A stretch of DNA of 55,003 nt from positions 1 to 55,003 of the forward strand of contig JWZX01003342.1 in NCBI GenBank assembly GCA_001275005.1. The letters are read 5' to 3'. Below are positions 48,701 to 55,003 of this stretch, piece by piece. A model generated the notes under the pieces. The model was not told where the DNA came from. It did not search any database and saw nothing but the letters and a program-made list of their open reading frames with translations. Each line of letters opens with the position of its first letter. Position 1 is the stretch's first letter. The DNA is from Chrysochromulina tobinii (taxonomy: Eukaryota > Haptophyta > Prymnesiales > Chrysochromulinaceae). A program made the translations under genes and the position numbers.

Positions 48701-50010
48701 CCACGCTCGCTCAATGCGACGCGGCGTACCTTGCGGGGAGGTGGGAAGACGTGATCCGGCTCCTCGCGCAGCTCGGCCAACGCTGGAGGTAAGCGACGGC
48801 GGTGGAAGCGCGTGGCCTTCTCCATCAGGCCGCGCACCGCGACTGCACGTGCCCATCGCACCGTCGCCGACGCCAGCTGATTGCGTCGGCACGCCACCCG
48901 ACTGCACTGGCCTAAACGCCACGAGCGCCAACGGCCAAAGGCCGTCGTGAGCGGCAGTTTCGCGGTCGCGATTAGCCAGGCTCGAAGCCGGCGGCCTTCC
49001 CGGTGTGTCTGCAGCCGCTCAAACGCGCGCACGCTCGCCGTATGCTCGCGGTGCCCGAGGGCGACTCGGCAGTTGCGTGCGCTCACGAGGCGCAAGCGCC
49101 TGCGCTCCTCACGTATCTCGTGGGCATGAGATTGGACCTCGAGCAATCTGCCAAGTCCACGCCACAACCGGACGTGCACATAATGCCGGCGCGCCGTGCT
49201 CCGCGCCGTGCTTGCCGCCACGTCGCGCGCGAAGAGGTCGTCAAGGGCTCGAAGCACGCGATCGCATGATGCGGTCGCGTGGTGGGCCTCGCCACGGTCC
49301 TCCGACTCCGCACGCTGGGCCTCTTCGCTCCTTCGCGCCTGCCATTGCCGCCACGCACGCTCCTCGAAGAGAGTCGGCCGAAGCAACGGCACGGCTTCCA
49401 AGGCATCCTCGAGGGCTTCTTTTGCGGCCTCTAGGTCGCAGTGATTCTTGTTGAGCGCCTCCTTGCAGTCTTTGAGGGGTCGTCCCGTCAGCTTCTGAAG
49501 TTCCTGGATTTGTTGGAACGTGGCCTGCTTGTTGCTTGGCGGCGGCGCCAACGCAGCCGAGCTCCCATGTCTCCCTGCCGTCATCTGCGCCAGAGATTGC
49601 GGGCGTGGCGCTGCCGCGCTGTCGGAGACCGTTGGCGAGGGTTGCATTGAGAGCATCGAGGGCCGTGGCCACTCCATGGTCGGAGGCGTTGGTGTGGATG
49701 GCGGTTGCAGCGGCGTTGAGAGCATGAAAGGCCGTTGGCGCTCAGCGGTCGGCTTCGGTGTGTGATTTTGTGGTGTCGGCTTTGGTGTAGACGGCTGTGA
49801 CGGTGGCTTTTGCGGCTCTTTGCGCCCCAGCCACCTGCTGCCACTGCCACTCGCTGCGACTGGTGCTGCATCACCTGCGGTCCGAGGGCTATATGCGTAC
49901 GATGTGTTCTTCCAATTCGCGTGCTCCATCTTCGGAAAGCCGCATTTGCACGTCCCAAACGTTGCTGCGGCCGTGTCGATGCGATACTGCTCGCAGGGCC
50001 CTGTCTCCAT
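45736..50010 (-). CDS. large Trp-repeat (Sfi1-like) protein with N-terminal Cys motif and UBA-like domain
   Basis: The frame is open from 50211. The Met at 50010 is preferred because it begins a Cys motif ('CEQYRIDTAAATFGTCKCGFPKMEH') known at the N-terminus of many protist proteins. That gives 1,424 residues. A Pro/Thr-rich linker follows, then a UBA/EF-Ts-N-like helical domain near 180-215 ('LQKLTGRPLKDCKEALNKNHCDLEAAKEALE'-type). A first block of Trp/Arg helical repeats comes next, then a short hydrophobic segment ('VLVFLKLTVTASVVIATAAF') and an Ala/Glu/Lys coiled coil (48,290-48,480). A long second block of 25-35-residue repeats follows, of the type 'ALARRVVHAALRRAVAAWAEL', as in Sfi1/centrin-binding proteins. 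The last repeats (about 45960-46200) are near-identical DNA copies of about 100 bp. A centrin-binding or basal-body role is inference. Confidence 0.75.
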   Translation of the reverse strand: METGPCEQYRIDTAAATFGTCKCGFPKMEHANWKNTSYAYSPRTAGDAAPVAASGSGSRWLGRKEPQKPPSQPSTPKPTPQNHTPKPTAERQRPFMLSTPLQPPSTPTPPTMEWPRPSMLSMQPSPTVSDSAAAPRPQSLAQMTAGRHGSSAALAPPPSNKQATFQQIQELQKLTGRPLKDCKEALNKNHCDLEAAKEALEDALEAVPLLRPTLFEERAWRQWQARRSEEAQRAESEDRGEAHHATASCDRVLRALDDLFARDVAASTARSTARRHYVHVRLWRGLGRLLEVQSHAHEIREERRRLRLVSARNCRVALGHREHTASVRAFERLQTHREGRRLRAWLIATAKLPLTTAFGRWRSWRLGQCSRVACRRNQLASATVRWARAVAVRGLMEKATRFHRRRLPPALAELREEPDHVFPPPRKVRRVALSERGYRAWSESRIRMPAGPYFEYGPVRAQLSVRRYDLGGWHPPREGSPVLVFLKLTVTASVVIATAAFGRSSLQPLPIVTAEEAAKIQAEEAAAEKAAAEKAAAAEEAAVEKAAVDKAAAEKAAADKAKEEEDEQATFDREAREGYKRIKAVIMRKIMEGTPASAAEYLERDIHLWRLADADILKEYNWYTTVYLGEDTPPPVRGMAEMIVIKLGEVVKKPQQIRIKLMERRIEEEKAAKEAREHDAAKHASEPELRDKQNRMNQAAFEECRARWLPLLAEMEKGALSTELNDEERALARRVSYRAELKLVVTSLDEVRKLPPSRFTAMGTSGLKPTEMRAVLYAVHQANLASVASAMQFIALLSEKVAGLPDFVSAPEQARRLIASLSHAPAAPQATAAMEEGEPASPAPPSTPNAESTATVAASPPSFYRRAVASSPSRLFGSNAVPSPPLAVPRVEPLAGWHGPAALEGLQRWRRQNQLRRDRLVVTAAAGYTLSMIRSLGAWRAVWVEARRLGLAVHAGTLNRCRVAHQTWLQHVQTTLMLARRLRIAADYGELCHRRAVLVAWLWRAQSYILDAQRLEIGDRYGALCGRSSALGAWRRHRLIVSPEAARLELARLRLKFASIQSLRTWAALAATRRPLAALAQRVALLACQWALDAWAKRAVSRRPKMKRALAQRVAISTVRRALVAWTQLAASRGPLSALARRVVHAALRRAVAAWAELSVAVGQTRKTMGFVLRAFINRHLKRGLLGWHDACVQRAQQQGAMRGCLTRLIERGLSRTWEAWKERAAPRRLLAALTRRVRLSAVRCAVAAWLDRILQQALAMCHRRLGLRFEKRRALALWRAMSAEWAVDAGHRRTGRRSNKLWALLLWQAMSANWAVDAGHRRTGLRLNKSRALALWRAMTAEWAVDRRVKAIAWDFCWVRTQKRGLRHWHERAQERYNAGILRMVLAHRESGYLSDREFAAALVSSPILRGGHPELAPAEEVY
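45960..46200. repeat. recent tandem duplication of Trp-repeat coding DNA
   Basis: Two to three copies of a unit of about 100 bp with 'ggcctgc(a/g)tcaacggccca' and 'gcggacatagcttgccacagc' variants. In frame ('AMSAEWAVDAGHRRTGRR', 'AMSANWAVDAGHRRTGLR'). Confidence 0.85.
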
Positions 50011-50114
50011 TGCGGTGACCCAGGACCTTGCAGCAGGACCTGGCCACCCCGCGGCTCTCCCGAGTTTTAAGTCCGTTACGAGCATGAAGGTGTACAGAAG
50101 GAGTTTCACAGTCA

Positions 50115-50520
50115 ATGAATTACCGGTACCAGTGGCGCAAACGCGTGGGTTTAGGAGCGTCAGACTCGCTTGCGGAAAGCAAGCATGCGACGGAGGTGCG
50201 CGCTCTCTCACTCAATCGTCTACTCAAAGAGACCGTCACAAGGGCAGACTATGTTGTGCTCAAGGTGGATGTGGAGGCGTCTGAATACGAGCTCCTGGGT
50301 TGCCTGGCGCGCTCACCCTCACTAGCTTTGGTTGATCAGCTGCTACTCGAACGGCACGATCACATGTACAACGTCTCACTCCAGCGGCAGCACCAGCTAA
50401 ACAGTGCTTAAAACAGTGCCTTGGCTTCGATGGTCGATGCTATCGATGCGCGCGGCTGGACGTGGACCGGGTGGAGCTTGTGCATGTCGAGGCGAACTGG
50501 ATATCTCAGAGAGAGATTTG
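50115..50520 (+). pseudogene. FkbM-type methyltransferase remnant
   Basis: Bases 50115-50411 encode the C-terminal half of an FkbM-like SAM methyltransferase: 'ATEVRALSLNRLLKETV', then 'DYVVLKVDVEASEYELLGCLA', where the family has D-E-G-x-E. The frame then stops, and a shifted frame from 50421 continues with 'VDAIDARGWTWTGWS', a plausible family tail. No SAM-binding N-terminal half is found upstream, where the opposite-strand gene lies. Either it is a broken fragment, or missing exons lie elsewhere. Confidence 0.55.
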
Positions 50521-50645
50521 TAAGTTCGACCAAACTACCCTACCAACTGGCACCTGACAAAACTACCCTTAAACTACCGGGGATCCTACTAAGACTACCC
50601 AACCAACTGGTACCCTGCCAACTGGATATGATACGGGGATCCTAA
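50521..50645. repeat. short direct repeats after the FkbM remnant
   Basis: Imperfect copies of 'actaccc(t)accaactgg' (about 50533, 50592, 50614) and two of 'ggggatccta' (50579, 50634) occur in AT-richer DNA. Confidence 0.6.
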
Positions 50646-50933
50646 TAATAAATAAAAGTACCTGACGAGCAGCACGTCCTGCACGTGCTGGAGCCGCGGT
50701 ACGCGGAGCAGCATGTTCCGGCAGCATTTACGCGTTGAAGCAGTGCGCAATCCCGTGTCTGTCCGTGCCGCTTTAGGACTTGTTGTAGAATGACAGACCG
50801 CCGTAAATTTCGATGCTTCTGTCATCAAGGCCGTGCACTTCCTTCCAGCCTGGCACCTTTCAACCGCAGCCGCACGACGCGAGCCATGTGGAGGTCGAGG
50901 AGTGGAGCTGCACTGGCATGTGTCAAGATTCGC

Positions 50934-52181
50934 TCAGGCACAGAGGCAGTCTCGATAAGTGCAACAGAGGGCCTTAGTGTTGATGCGACACGAGGGACGG
51001 TACGAGCGCATGGGGGTATAGGTTGCATTTTCGCTCAGCTGTCCACCACCCATCTTCAGACGCATTTGCAGCCCAGGGTAGCATCTGGGGAGAACTTCCT
51101 TCTGCGCGCCGGCTAGGTGTAACAGTGGAGCTGGCTTGGCAGGTATTCGCCAGTTGATTCCAGGCGAGGAGACGAGACTCGAGCCGAACGACGCAGCAGG
51201 GCAGACAGCTGTGTCACGCGCCGTTACGGGAGTGGGGGGGATTGCTGGGGGCTTGCTGCCTCGAAGGAATAACTGCCAACCATATCGTAGGTAAGCAATC
51301 TTCGTCATCTGGTCCCAACACTCAGTGAGCATGCCATCATGCTGTAGCAGGACACACGGAAGCGTCTCAAGGCGCGTGATATTTGTCGTTAAAGTCTTGC
51401 CAAGTAGGCCATGCACCGCCGCCGTTGTAAAGCCGGACTGGTCGCCTTCGACGCGCATGAAGTGACGCAGCGCGTACCAGTGGTCGATGAAGCGAAAAGA
51501 TCAGCATGACCGCCTGATCAAGAAGAAGCCCGCTGTGTACAGTCCTAAAGAGCCAGGAATGCTATTCTCTGCTACAATTAGGTTGCACGGCCGATTCGCA
51601 TTGTGCTGCTGAGCACGTGTGGTTGCTTCCAGCAGTTGCGCAGGTGTCTGCGTCTGGTTGAGGATGAGCACATCAGTGTCCGCCCACATGAGCCAATCGC
51701 CGGGCTCTAATCTATGCAGCGCGCGCTTGATAGCATGCGGCTTCCGAAAGTAGATGGCGTCTGTGTAGTTGCTGATGTCGTTGAGGCACTGCAAACCATG
51801 TCGTAGGCAGTACTCCGCTTGATTGCCCAGGACCATTTCAATATCGGGCCAACGCTTGCGGTAGTCGTTGTCTGCAATCCGAAGTATTGCCGCGAGCCTT
51901 CCTTGACCAGGGAGTGGCTCGGGCTGCTCGCAAACCGTTGAGGTTATCTCGTCCATTTGTTGTCGTAATGCAGCATCTGCCACGTCTGCCAGTGGATCAG
52001 GTGGCGGCATGAATGATTTACCGCATATTCGCCGGGACACTGGGTGCCTCGTGTCGTTGAATCGGGATACGCACGACAGATTGGCATGTCTGGCCACATT
52101 TCTAGCGGGTACCGGGTCCGCGCGCCGCATGTTTACCAATCGCTTTGTGGAAGAGTCATAGAATCCCTCGCGAACCCTCAA
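50934..52181 (-). pseudogene. GT34-like glycosyltransferase interrupted by one in-frame TGA
   Basis: One reading frame of 415 codons from 52181 to 50934, broken only by TGA at 51503-51501. Before the stop are 'RWPDIEMVLGNQAEYCLRHG', 'YFRKPHAIKRALHRLEPGDWLMWADTDVLILN' (with the DxD-type 'DTD' for nucleotide-sugar/metal binding) and 'GSLGLYTAGFFLIRRS'. After it come 'FRFIDHWYALRHF', 'DQSGFTTAAVHGLL' and 'PLLHLAGAQKEVLP'. This order is that of galactosyl/mannosyltransferases of the GMA12/MNN10 group. Family members usually have Trp at this point, so TGG to TGA is the simplest reading. No signal anchor is seen at the N-terminus, so the 5' end may be missing. It may be a pseudogene, a population variant or a sequence error. 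Confidence 0.7.
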
Positions 52182-52276
52182 GATGCCGTTTCCTTTAAGT
52201 TTCCGAGTGCAGCAGAACCTCCTATCAAATCACAACCTTTTCATTTCACAATGCAATTTCACAATAAGTTGTCACG

Positions 52277-53425
52277 ATGGCCACGAGACGCATCGCCGAT
52301 GTGACCGAGACCGACATGTCGCCGCTCCAGAAACGGCTGCTCGCCACGTACATGAACGCGCTCGACGAGCAAGAGGAGAAGTACAGCGATGGCATGACGG
52401 ATGACGACGATGGCATGAAGACGGCACCGGCGCCAGCGCCCACGCCGCCGCCACCTCCCGCCGTCCCAATTCTGACGCCGGAGGTGGGCCCCATGCTGCC
52501 GACGCCCACGAAGTCGCGCTCCGACATCTATGCCAAGAAAATGGGCGACCTGCTTCTCAAGGGCTGGCGCATGCTCGGCGAGAACTGCCCCGAGACGGGC
52601 GAGGTGCCGCTCATGGCTCACCCGACCACCGGGCGCAAGTTTTCGATCGCGACTGGACGGTACACGGACGAGCTGCCTCCGCCGCCGGTCGCACCCGCAC
52701 CTGCGCCTGCGCCCGCACCCGCCCCGGCGCCCGCGCCCGCGCCCGCGCCCGCGCCCCCTTCGTCGCCCGGGGTGCCCGCGCCGCCGCGCGCCGCCGCCAG
52801 CAAGAGCGAGAGCGGCAAGAGCGAGAGCGACCTTTGGTGCGAGCACATGTCGCAGCTGATGCTCAAGGGGTGGACGATGCTCAATGAAACGTGCCCGGTC
52901 ACCCAGGCCGTCCCGCTCATGGGGCAGCCGCGCACGGGGCGCAAATTCTCCGTCGCGGTCATGAAGTTTCTCGATGAGCTCGAGGCGCCGGCTGCCGCAC
53001 CGGCCGCACCCGCCGACGTGCCTGCGTCGACCGCGCCCACACCGGCGCCGGCTCCCCCGATGCGTACCTCGAGCGCCGGCGTCTCATGCGGCCCGGTGCA
53101 CGAGCCCTCCTCCTTGGCCGCGGTTCAGCATCCGCAGCTTCCTAATATGGTTCCTTATCAGTCGAGCTTCGGCCAGCCGTCGGTCACTGCTTTAGCGCCG
53201 GCGCCAAGCACGCCCGCTGCCGTGGCTTCCACTGACGCGATTGGCACAAGCCTCGCATCGCTCCTCAACGCAGCCGCAGTGCTCTCTCAGCAGATGAGCA
53301 TCACCAGCGCGCAGCTCGCTACCGCTCCCTCGCCGCCTCCCTTGGACCTCATCCAAGCCATTAGTGAGATGGCCGACTCGATGACCAAGGTGGGGCTCGC
53401 GTACCGTCAGCTGAGCCGCGCCTAA
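52277..53425 (+). CDS. ZNRD2 (SSSCA1/p27)-like protein with two degenerate modules
   Basis: A single exon of 382 residues. Two copies of the ZNRD2/autoantigen-p27 module are present, at about 85-130 ('KKMGDLLLKGWRMLGENCPE') and 190-235 ('EHMSQLMLKGWTMLNETCPV'). Each continues with 'VPLM...GRKFS'. In the family a zinc ribbon of two CxxC pairs is expected; here only one Cys per module remains (in 'NCPETG' and 'TCPVTQ'), so zinc binding looks lost. Linkers are long Pro/Ala runs (52,690-52,760 is a CCCGCG-type tract). The C-terminus is helical ('LASLLNAAAVLSQQMSITSAQL'). Function is unknown; animal ZNRD2 is linked to microtubules and the telomere/PP2A network, which cannot be transferred here. 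Confidence 0.8.
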   Translation: MATRRIADVTETDMSPLQKRLLATYMNALDEQEEKYSDGMTDDDDGMKTAPAPAPTPPPPPAVPILTPEVGPMLPTPTKSRSDIYAKKMGDLLLKGWRMLGENCPETGEVPLMAHPTTGRKFSIATGRYTDELPPPPVAPAPAPAPAPAPAPAPAPAPAPPSSPGVPAPPRAAASKSESGKSESDLWCEHMSQLMLKGWTMLNETCPVTQAVPLMGQPRTGRKFSVAVMKFLDELEAPAAAPAAPADVPASTAPTPAPAPPMRTSSAGVSCGPVHEPSSLAAVQHPQLPNMVPYQSSFGQPSVTALAPAPSTPAAVASTDAIGTSLASLLNAAAVLSQQMSITSAQLATAPSPPPLDLIQAISEMADSMTKVGLAYRQLSRA

Positions 53426-53678
53426 GGAAAACGCCTCGGGTGTGCGCCCACCGGCGGGAGAGCAGAGACAGGGGCGTGAGCGTGTAGGGTGCTCCTAGTT
53501 AGAGGTTCCGGTCGCAAGTGCAAGTCACTTGGCAAGTGCATCTTCGCGAGCGGTCACCCGTGATTGTGTTGTGTGTTGTGTGAACGTTAACACGACAGAC
53601 GCGACAACCGTGGTGTGTGCGTGCAGACGGCCAGACACCGCGACGAAACTCTTTCGTCAATCATTTTCTAGCTGCGCC

Positions 53679-54452
53679 ATGGCACGAGTCTTCACCTCCG
53701 AGGACGTCTCCAACATCCGCAACATGCTGCTGGGCGTCGACCAAGAGCCGGCGTATGACGCCGAGTTCTTCCTCTACGCCACCTCCTACTACGCAATCCT
53801 TCGCATCGCGTGCGAGTCATATTTCCCCGGACGCATCCGCGGCTACACCAAGCAGCAGTACGTTGTGTCGCTGCTGCACCAGGCGTGCGTGCTTCCCCTC
53901 TGCTCGCTCGCGTGGATGGCCAGCGTCTTTGAGGATACGCCCGCGCTCATCTACCTCTTGACGGGCGCGTACCTGGCGAGCGACTCCATCATCAACTACA
54001 CACCGGCGCACGGAGTCATTACGGGCATGGCGGGCCACAGCCGGCACGTGGTTGGAGGCGGACGCATCGGGCCCGACTTCTCCTGGGGCGTGCACGCGCA
54101 CCACATCTTCACCATTGTGCTCTGCGCGCTCGGGCCCAACCTACCGCCATGGCCGGTAGTCGAGGGCGCCTTCTGCATTCTGCTCGGCGAGGCGGGGAGC
54201 ATGTGGATCTCGATCACGTTGCTGTGGCCCAATCCACTTAACTACATGATCCGCTTCTGGGCCTTCCTGGTCACGCGCGTGCTCGCCTTCACGATTGCGC
54301 TCGACATCGCGCGCCAGATTTCGTACTGGCCCGTGCTCCTCGCGTGGCTCGTCCTCGTCACGGGGCTCTTTTTCGACAACTTTCGGACACTCTCTCGGAT
54401 GGCGGGCACGCGGAATGGCGGCGGCTCCGAGCACGGCAAATGGCCGCTGTGA
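53679..54452 (+). CDS. TLC-domain-like multi-pass membrane protein
   Basis: 257 residues from the Met in a strong context (gcgccATGGca); the frame is open 50 codons further upstream without a better start. Six to seven hydrophobic segments are visible, for example 'LYATSYYAILRIAC', 'ACVLPLCSLAWMASVF', 'FWAFLVTRVLAFTIAL' and 'WPVLLAWLVLVTGLFF'. The pattern 'SWGVHAHHIFTIVLCAL' followed by 'LLGEAGSMWISITLLW' matches the TLC fold (TRAM-LAG1-CLN8; TMEM56-like), where the His pair and the acidic residue are conserved. TLC proteins act in lipid sensing or ceramide synthesis in ER or plasma membrane; the ceramide synthase motif proper is not evident. Confidence 0.78.
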   Translation: MARVFTSEDVSNIRNMLLGVDQEPAYDAEFFLYATSYYAILRIACESYFPGRIRGYTKQQYVVSLLHQACVLPLCSLAWMASVFEDTPALIYLLTGAYLASDSIINYTPAHGVITGMAGHSRHVVGGGRIGPDFSWGVHAHHIFTIVLCALGPNLPPWPVVEGAFCILLGEAGSMWISITLLWPNPLNYMIRFWAFLVTRVLAFTIALDIARQISYWPVLLAWLVLVTGLFFDNFRTLSRMAGTRNGGGSEHGKWPL

Positions 54453-55003
54453 GCCAGCGAGCTAGAGAGTTGCGCGCACTGCTGTGTGGTGTGTGGTCGC
54501 CGCCGCCATCCCTCAGCACACATGCCGCCATGTCGTTGCAGTACGCTGTTACACCAAGCCGAATAAATGCTGCGCTGGTGCGTGGTGGCCCGCGGCCCCC
54601 GCCGGCGCCGCCCCGGCCGGTCGCGTTTAGAAATATGATTGTCGCATGACGCATGTGTGCCGATCTTCCATAGGCTATCGCGCGCGACAGCGCGCCCCCG
54701 CAGAATCGCGAACGAATCATAAGTTTAAGTAATAAGCGAGCTTCGATCATCGCCTATCGCGTATAGGTAGTAGCTAGTACACCGCGACACTTGCTCCATT
54801 TTCAAAATCGATTTTCCCGACGGAGTGAGCAAAGGAGGAAGGGTTCTCGGCCGGCCGAGTATTAGTAAGTAAGTAAGTAACTCACGCCTATCGGCAGCGT
54901 AACGTGGCGAGAGAGTGAAGCTGAGATCAGGTCGCGCACCCGAACCGCGAGGATGGAAGTGTGGGAATTTTAGCGTCGTGACCGAAACAGCGCGTGCGCC
55001 CTG
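54453..55003. other. 3' flank and right end, no gene seen
   Basis: No supported gene. A (TAAG)4 microsatellite lies at 54864-54880. 'cgcctatcg' occurs near 54750 and 54886 in DNA that is otherwise unique here. Confidence 0.4.

Noticed and set aside
47635-48792. 385-residue plus-strand frame opposite the Trp-repeat gene
   Set aside because: Leu/Arg-biased mirror of the coiled coil and repeats; no independent motif.
51501-51503. Selenocysteine codon
   Set aside because: The family has Trp at this position and no role for Sec; I could not identify a SECIS by eye. Nonsense change or error is simpler.

Overview
The window reads as nuclear DNA of a GC-rich unicellular alga. About twenty protein genes lie on both strands, most as long open frames with few short introns. 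A haptophyte (Prymnesiophyceae) is the most plausible source. The reasons are the RNI-type leucine-rich repeats ending in a 'GKKAVRDAVKGR' tail, ciliary proteins, a plastid-type N-terminus on an SRP54 M-domain protein, EF-hand ADP-ribosyltransferases, and repeat-built introns. The assignment rests on protein style only; another introner-bearing alga is not excluded.

Layout. 1-3.4 kb: the 3' end of a NACHT/LRR-type gene, frame-broken, then gene-poor DNA. 3.4-6.8 kb (-): a seven-exon ABC-F ATPase whose introns are repeat elements. 7.1-10.3 kb (-): a J-domain membrane protein, an unknown low-complexity protein and endonuclease V. 10.7-13.3 kb (+): an EF-hand/ciliary protein with two frame breaks and an ELMO-domain protein. 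13.6-18.1 kb: a divergent pair, a PAN-domain membrane protein (-) and a proline-rich membrane protein (+). 19.0-22.4 kb (-): a DYRK-type kinase and a short SRP54 M-domain protein. 22.4-24.4 kb: non-coding with tandem repeats. 24.4-30.5 kb (-): a SAP/EF-hand protein and a CaMK-like kinase with a large insert. 30.7-35.6 kb (+): a possible 48-residue protein, a filamin-repeat protein and an F-box/ankyrin protein. 35.9-38.9 kb (-): an IQ/EF-hand ADP-ribosyltransferase. 39.8-50.0 kb (-): a Nup160-like nucleoporin and a large Trp-repeat protein. 50.1-54.5 kb: an FkbM methyltransferase remnant, a glycosyltransferase with an in-frame stop, a ZNRD2-like protein and a TLC-like membrane protein.

The strongest unusual signal is a family of introners: short introns built from iterated CTGATGGC/TTGATTGCC-like units ending in TCATCAG. 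They interrupt at least four genes (ABC-F, DYRK kinase, CaMK-like kinase, Nup160). Most are flanked by direct duplications of coding sequence, 8 to about 30 bp long, that include the AG|GT splice junction. Three ABC-F introns contain an extra internal copy of the flanking coding sequence, as if elements had inserted or duplicated in tandem. Removing all six ABC-F introns gives one open frame of 814 codons, and the joins restore both ABC cassettes exactly.

Several genes carry single-base frame breaks, which look like extra bases wherever this can be judged (LRR gene, EF-hand/ciliary gene, F-box/ankyrin gene). These may be decay or consensus errors in the assembly and should be kept apart from biological claims.
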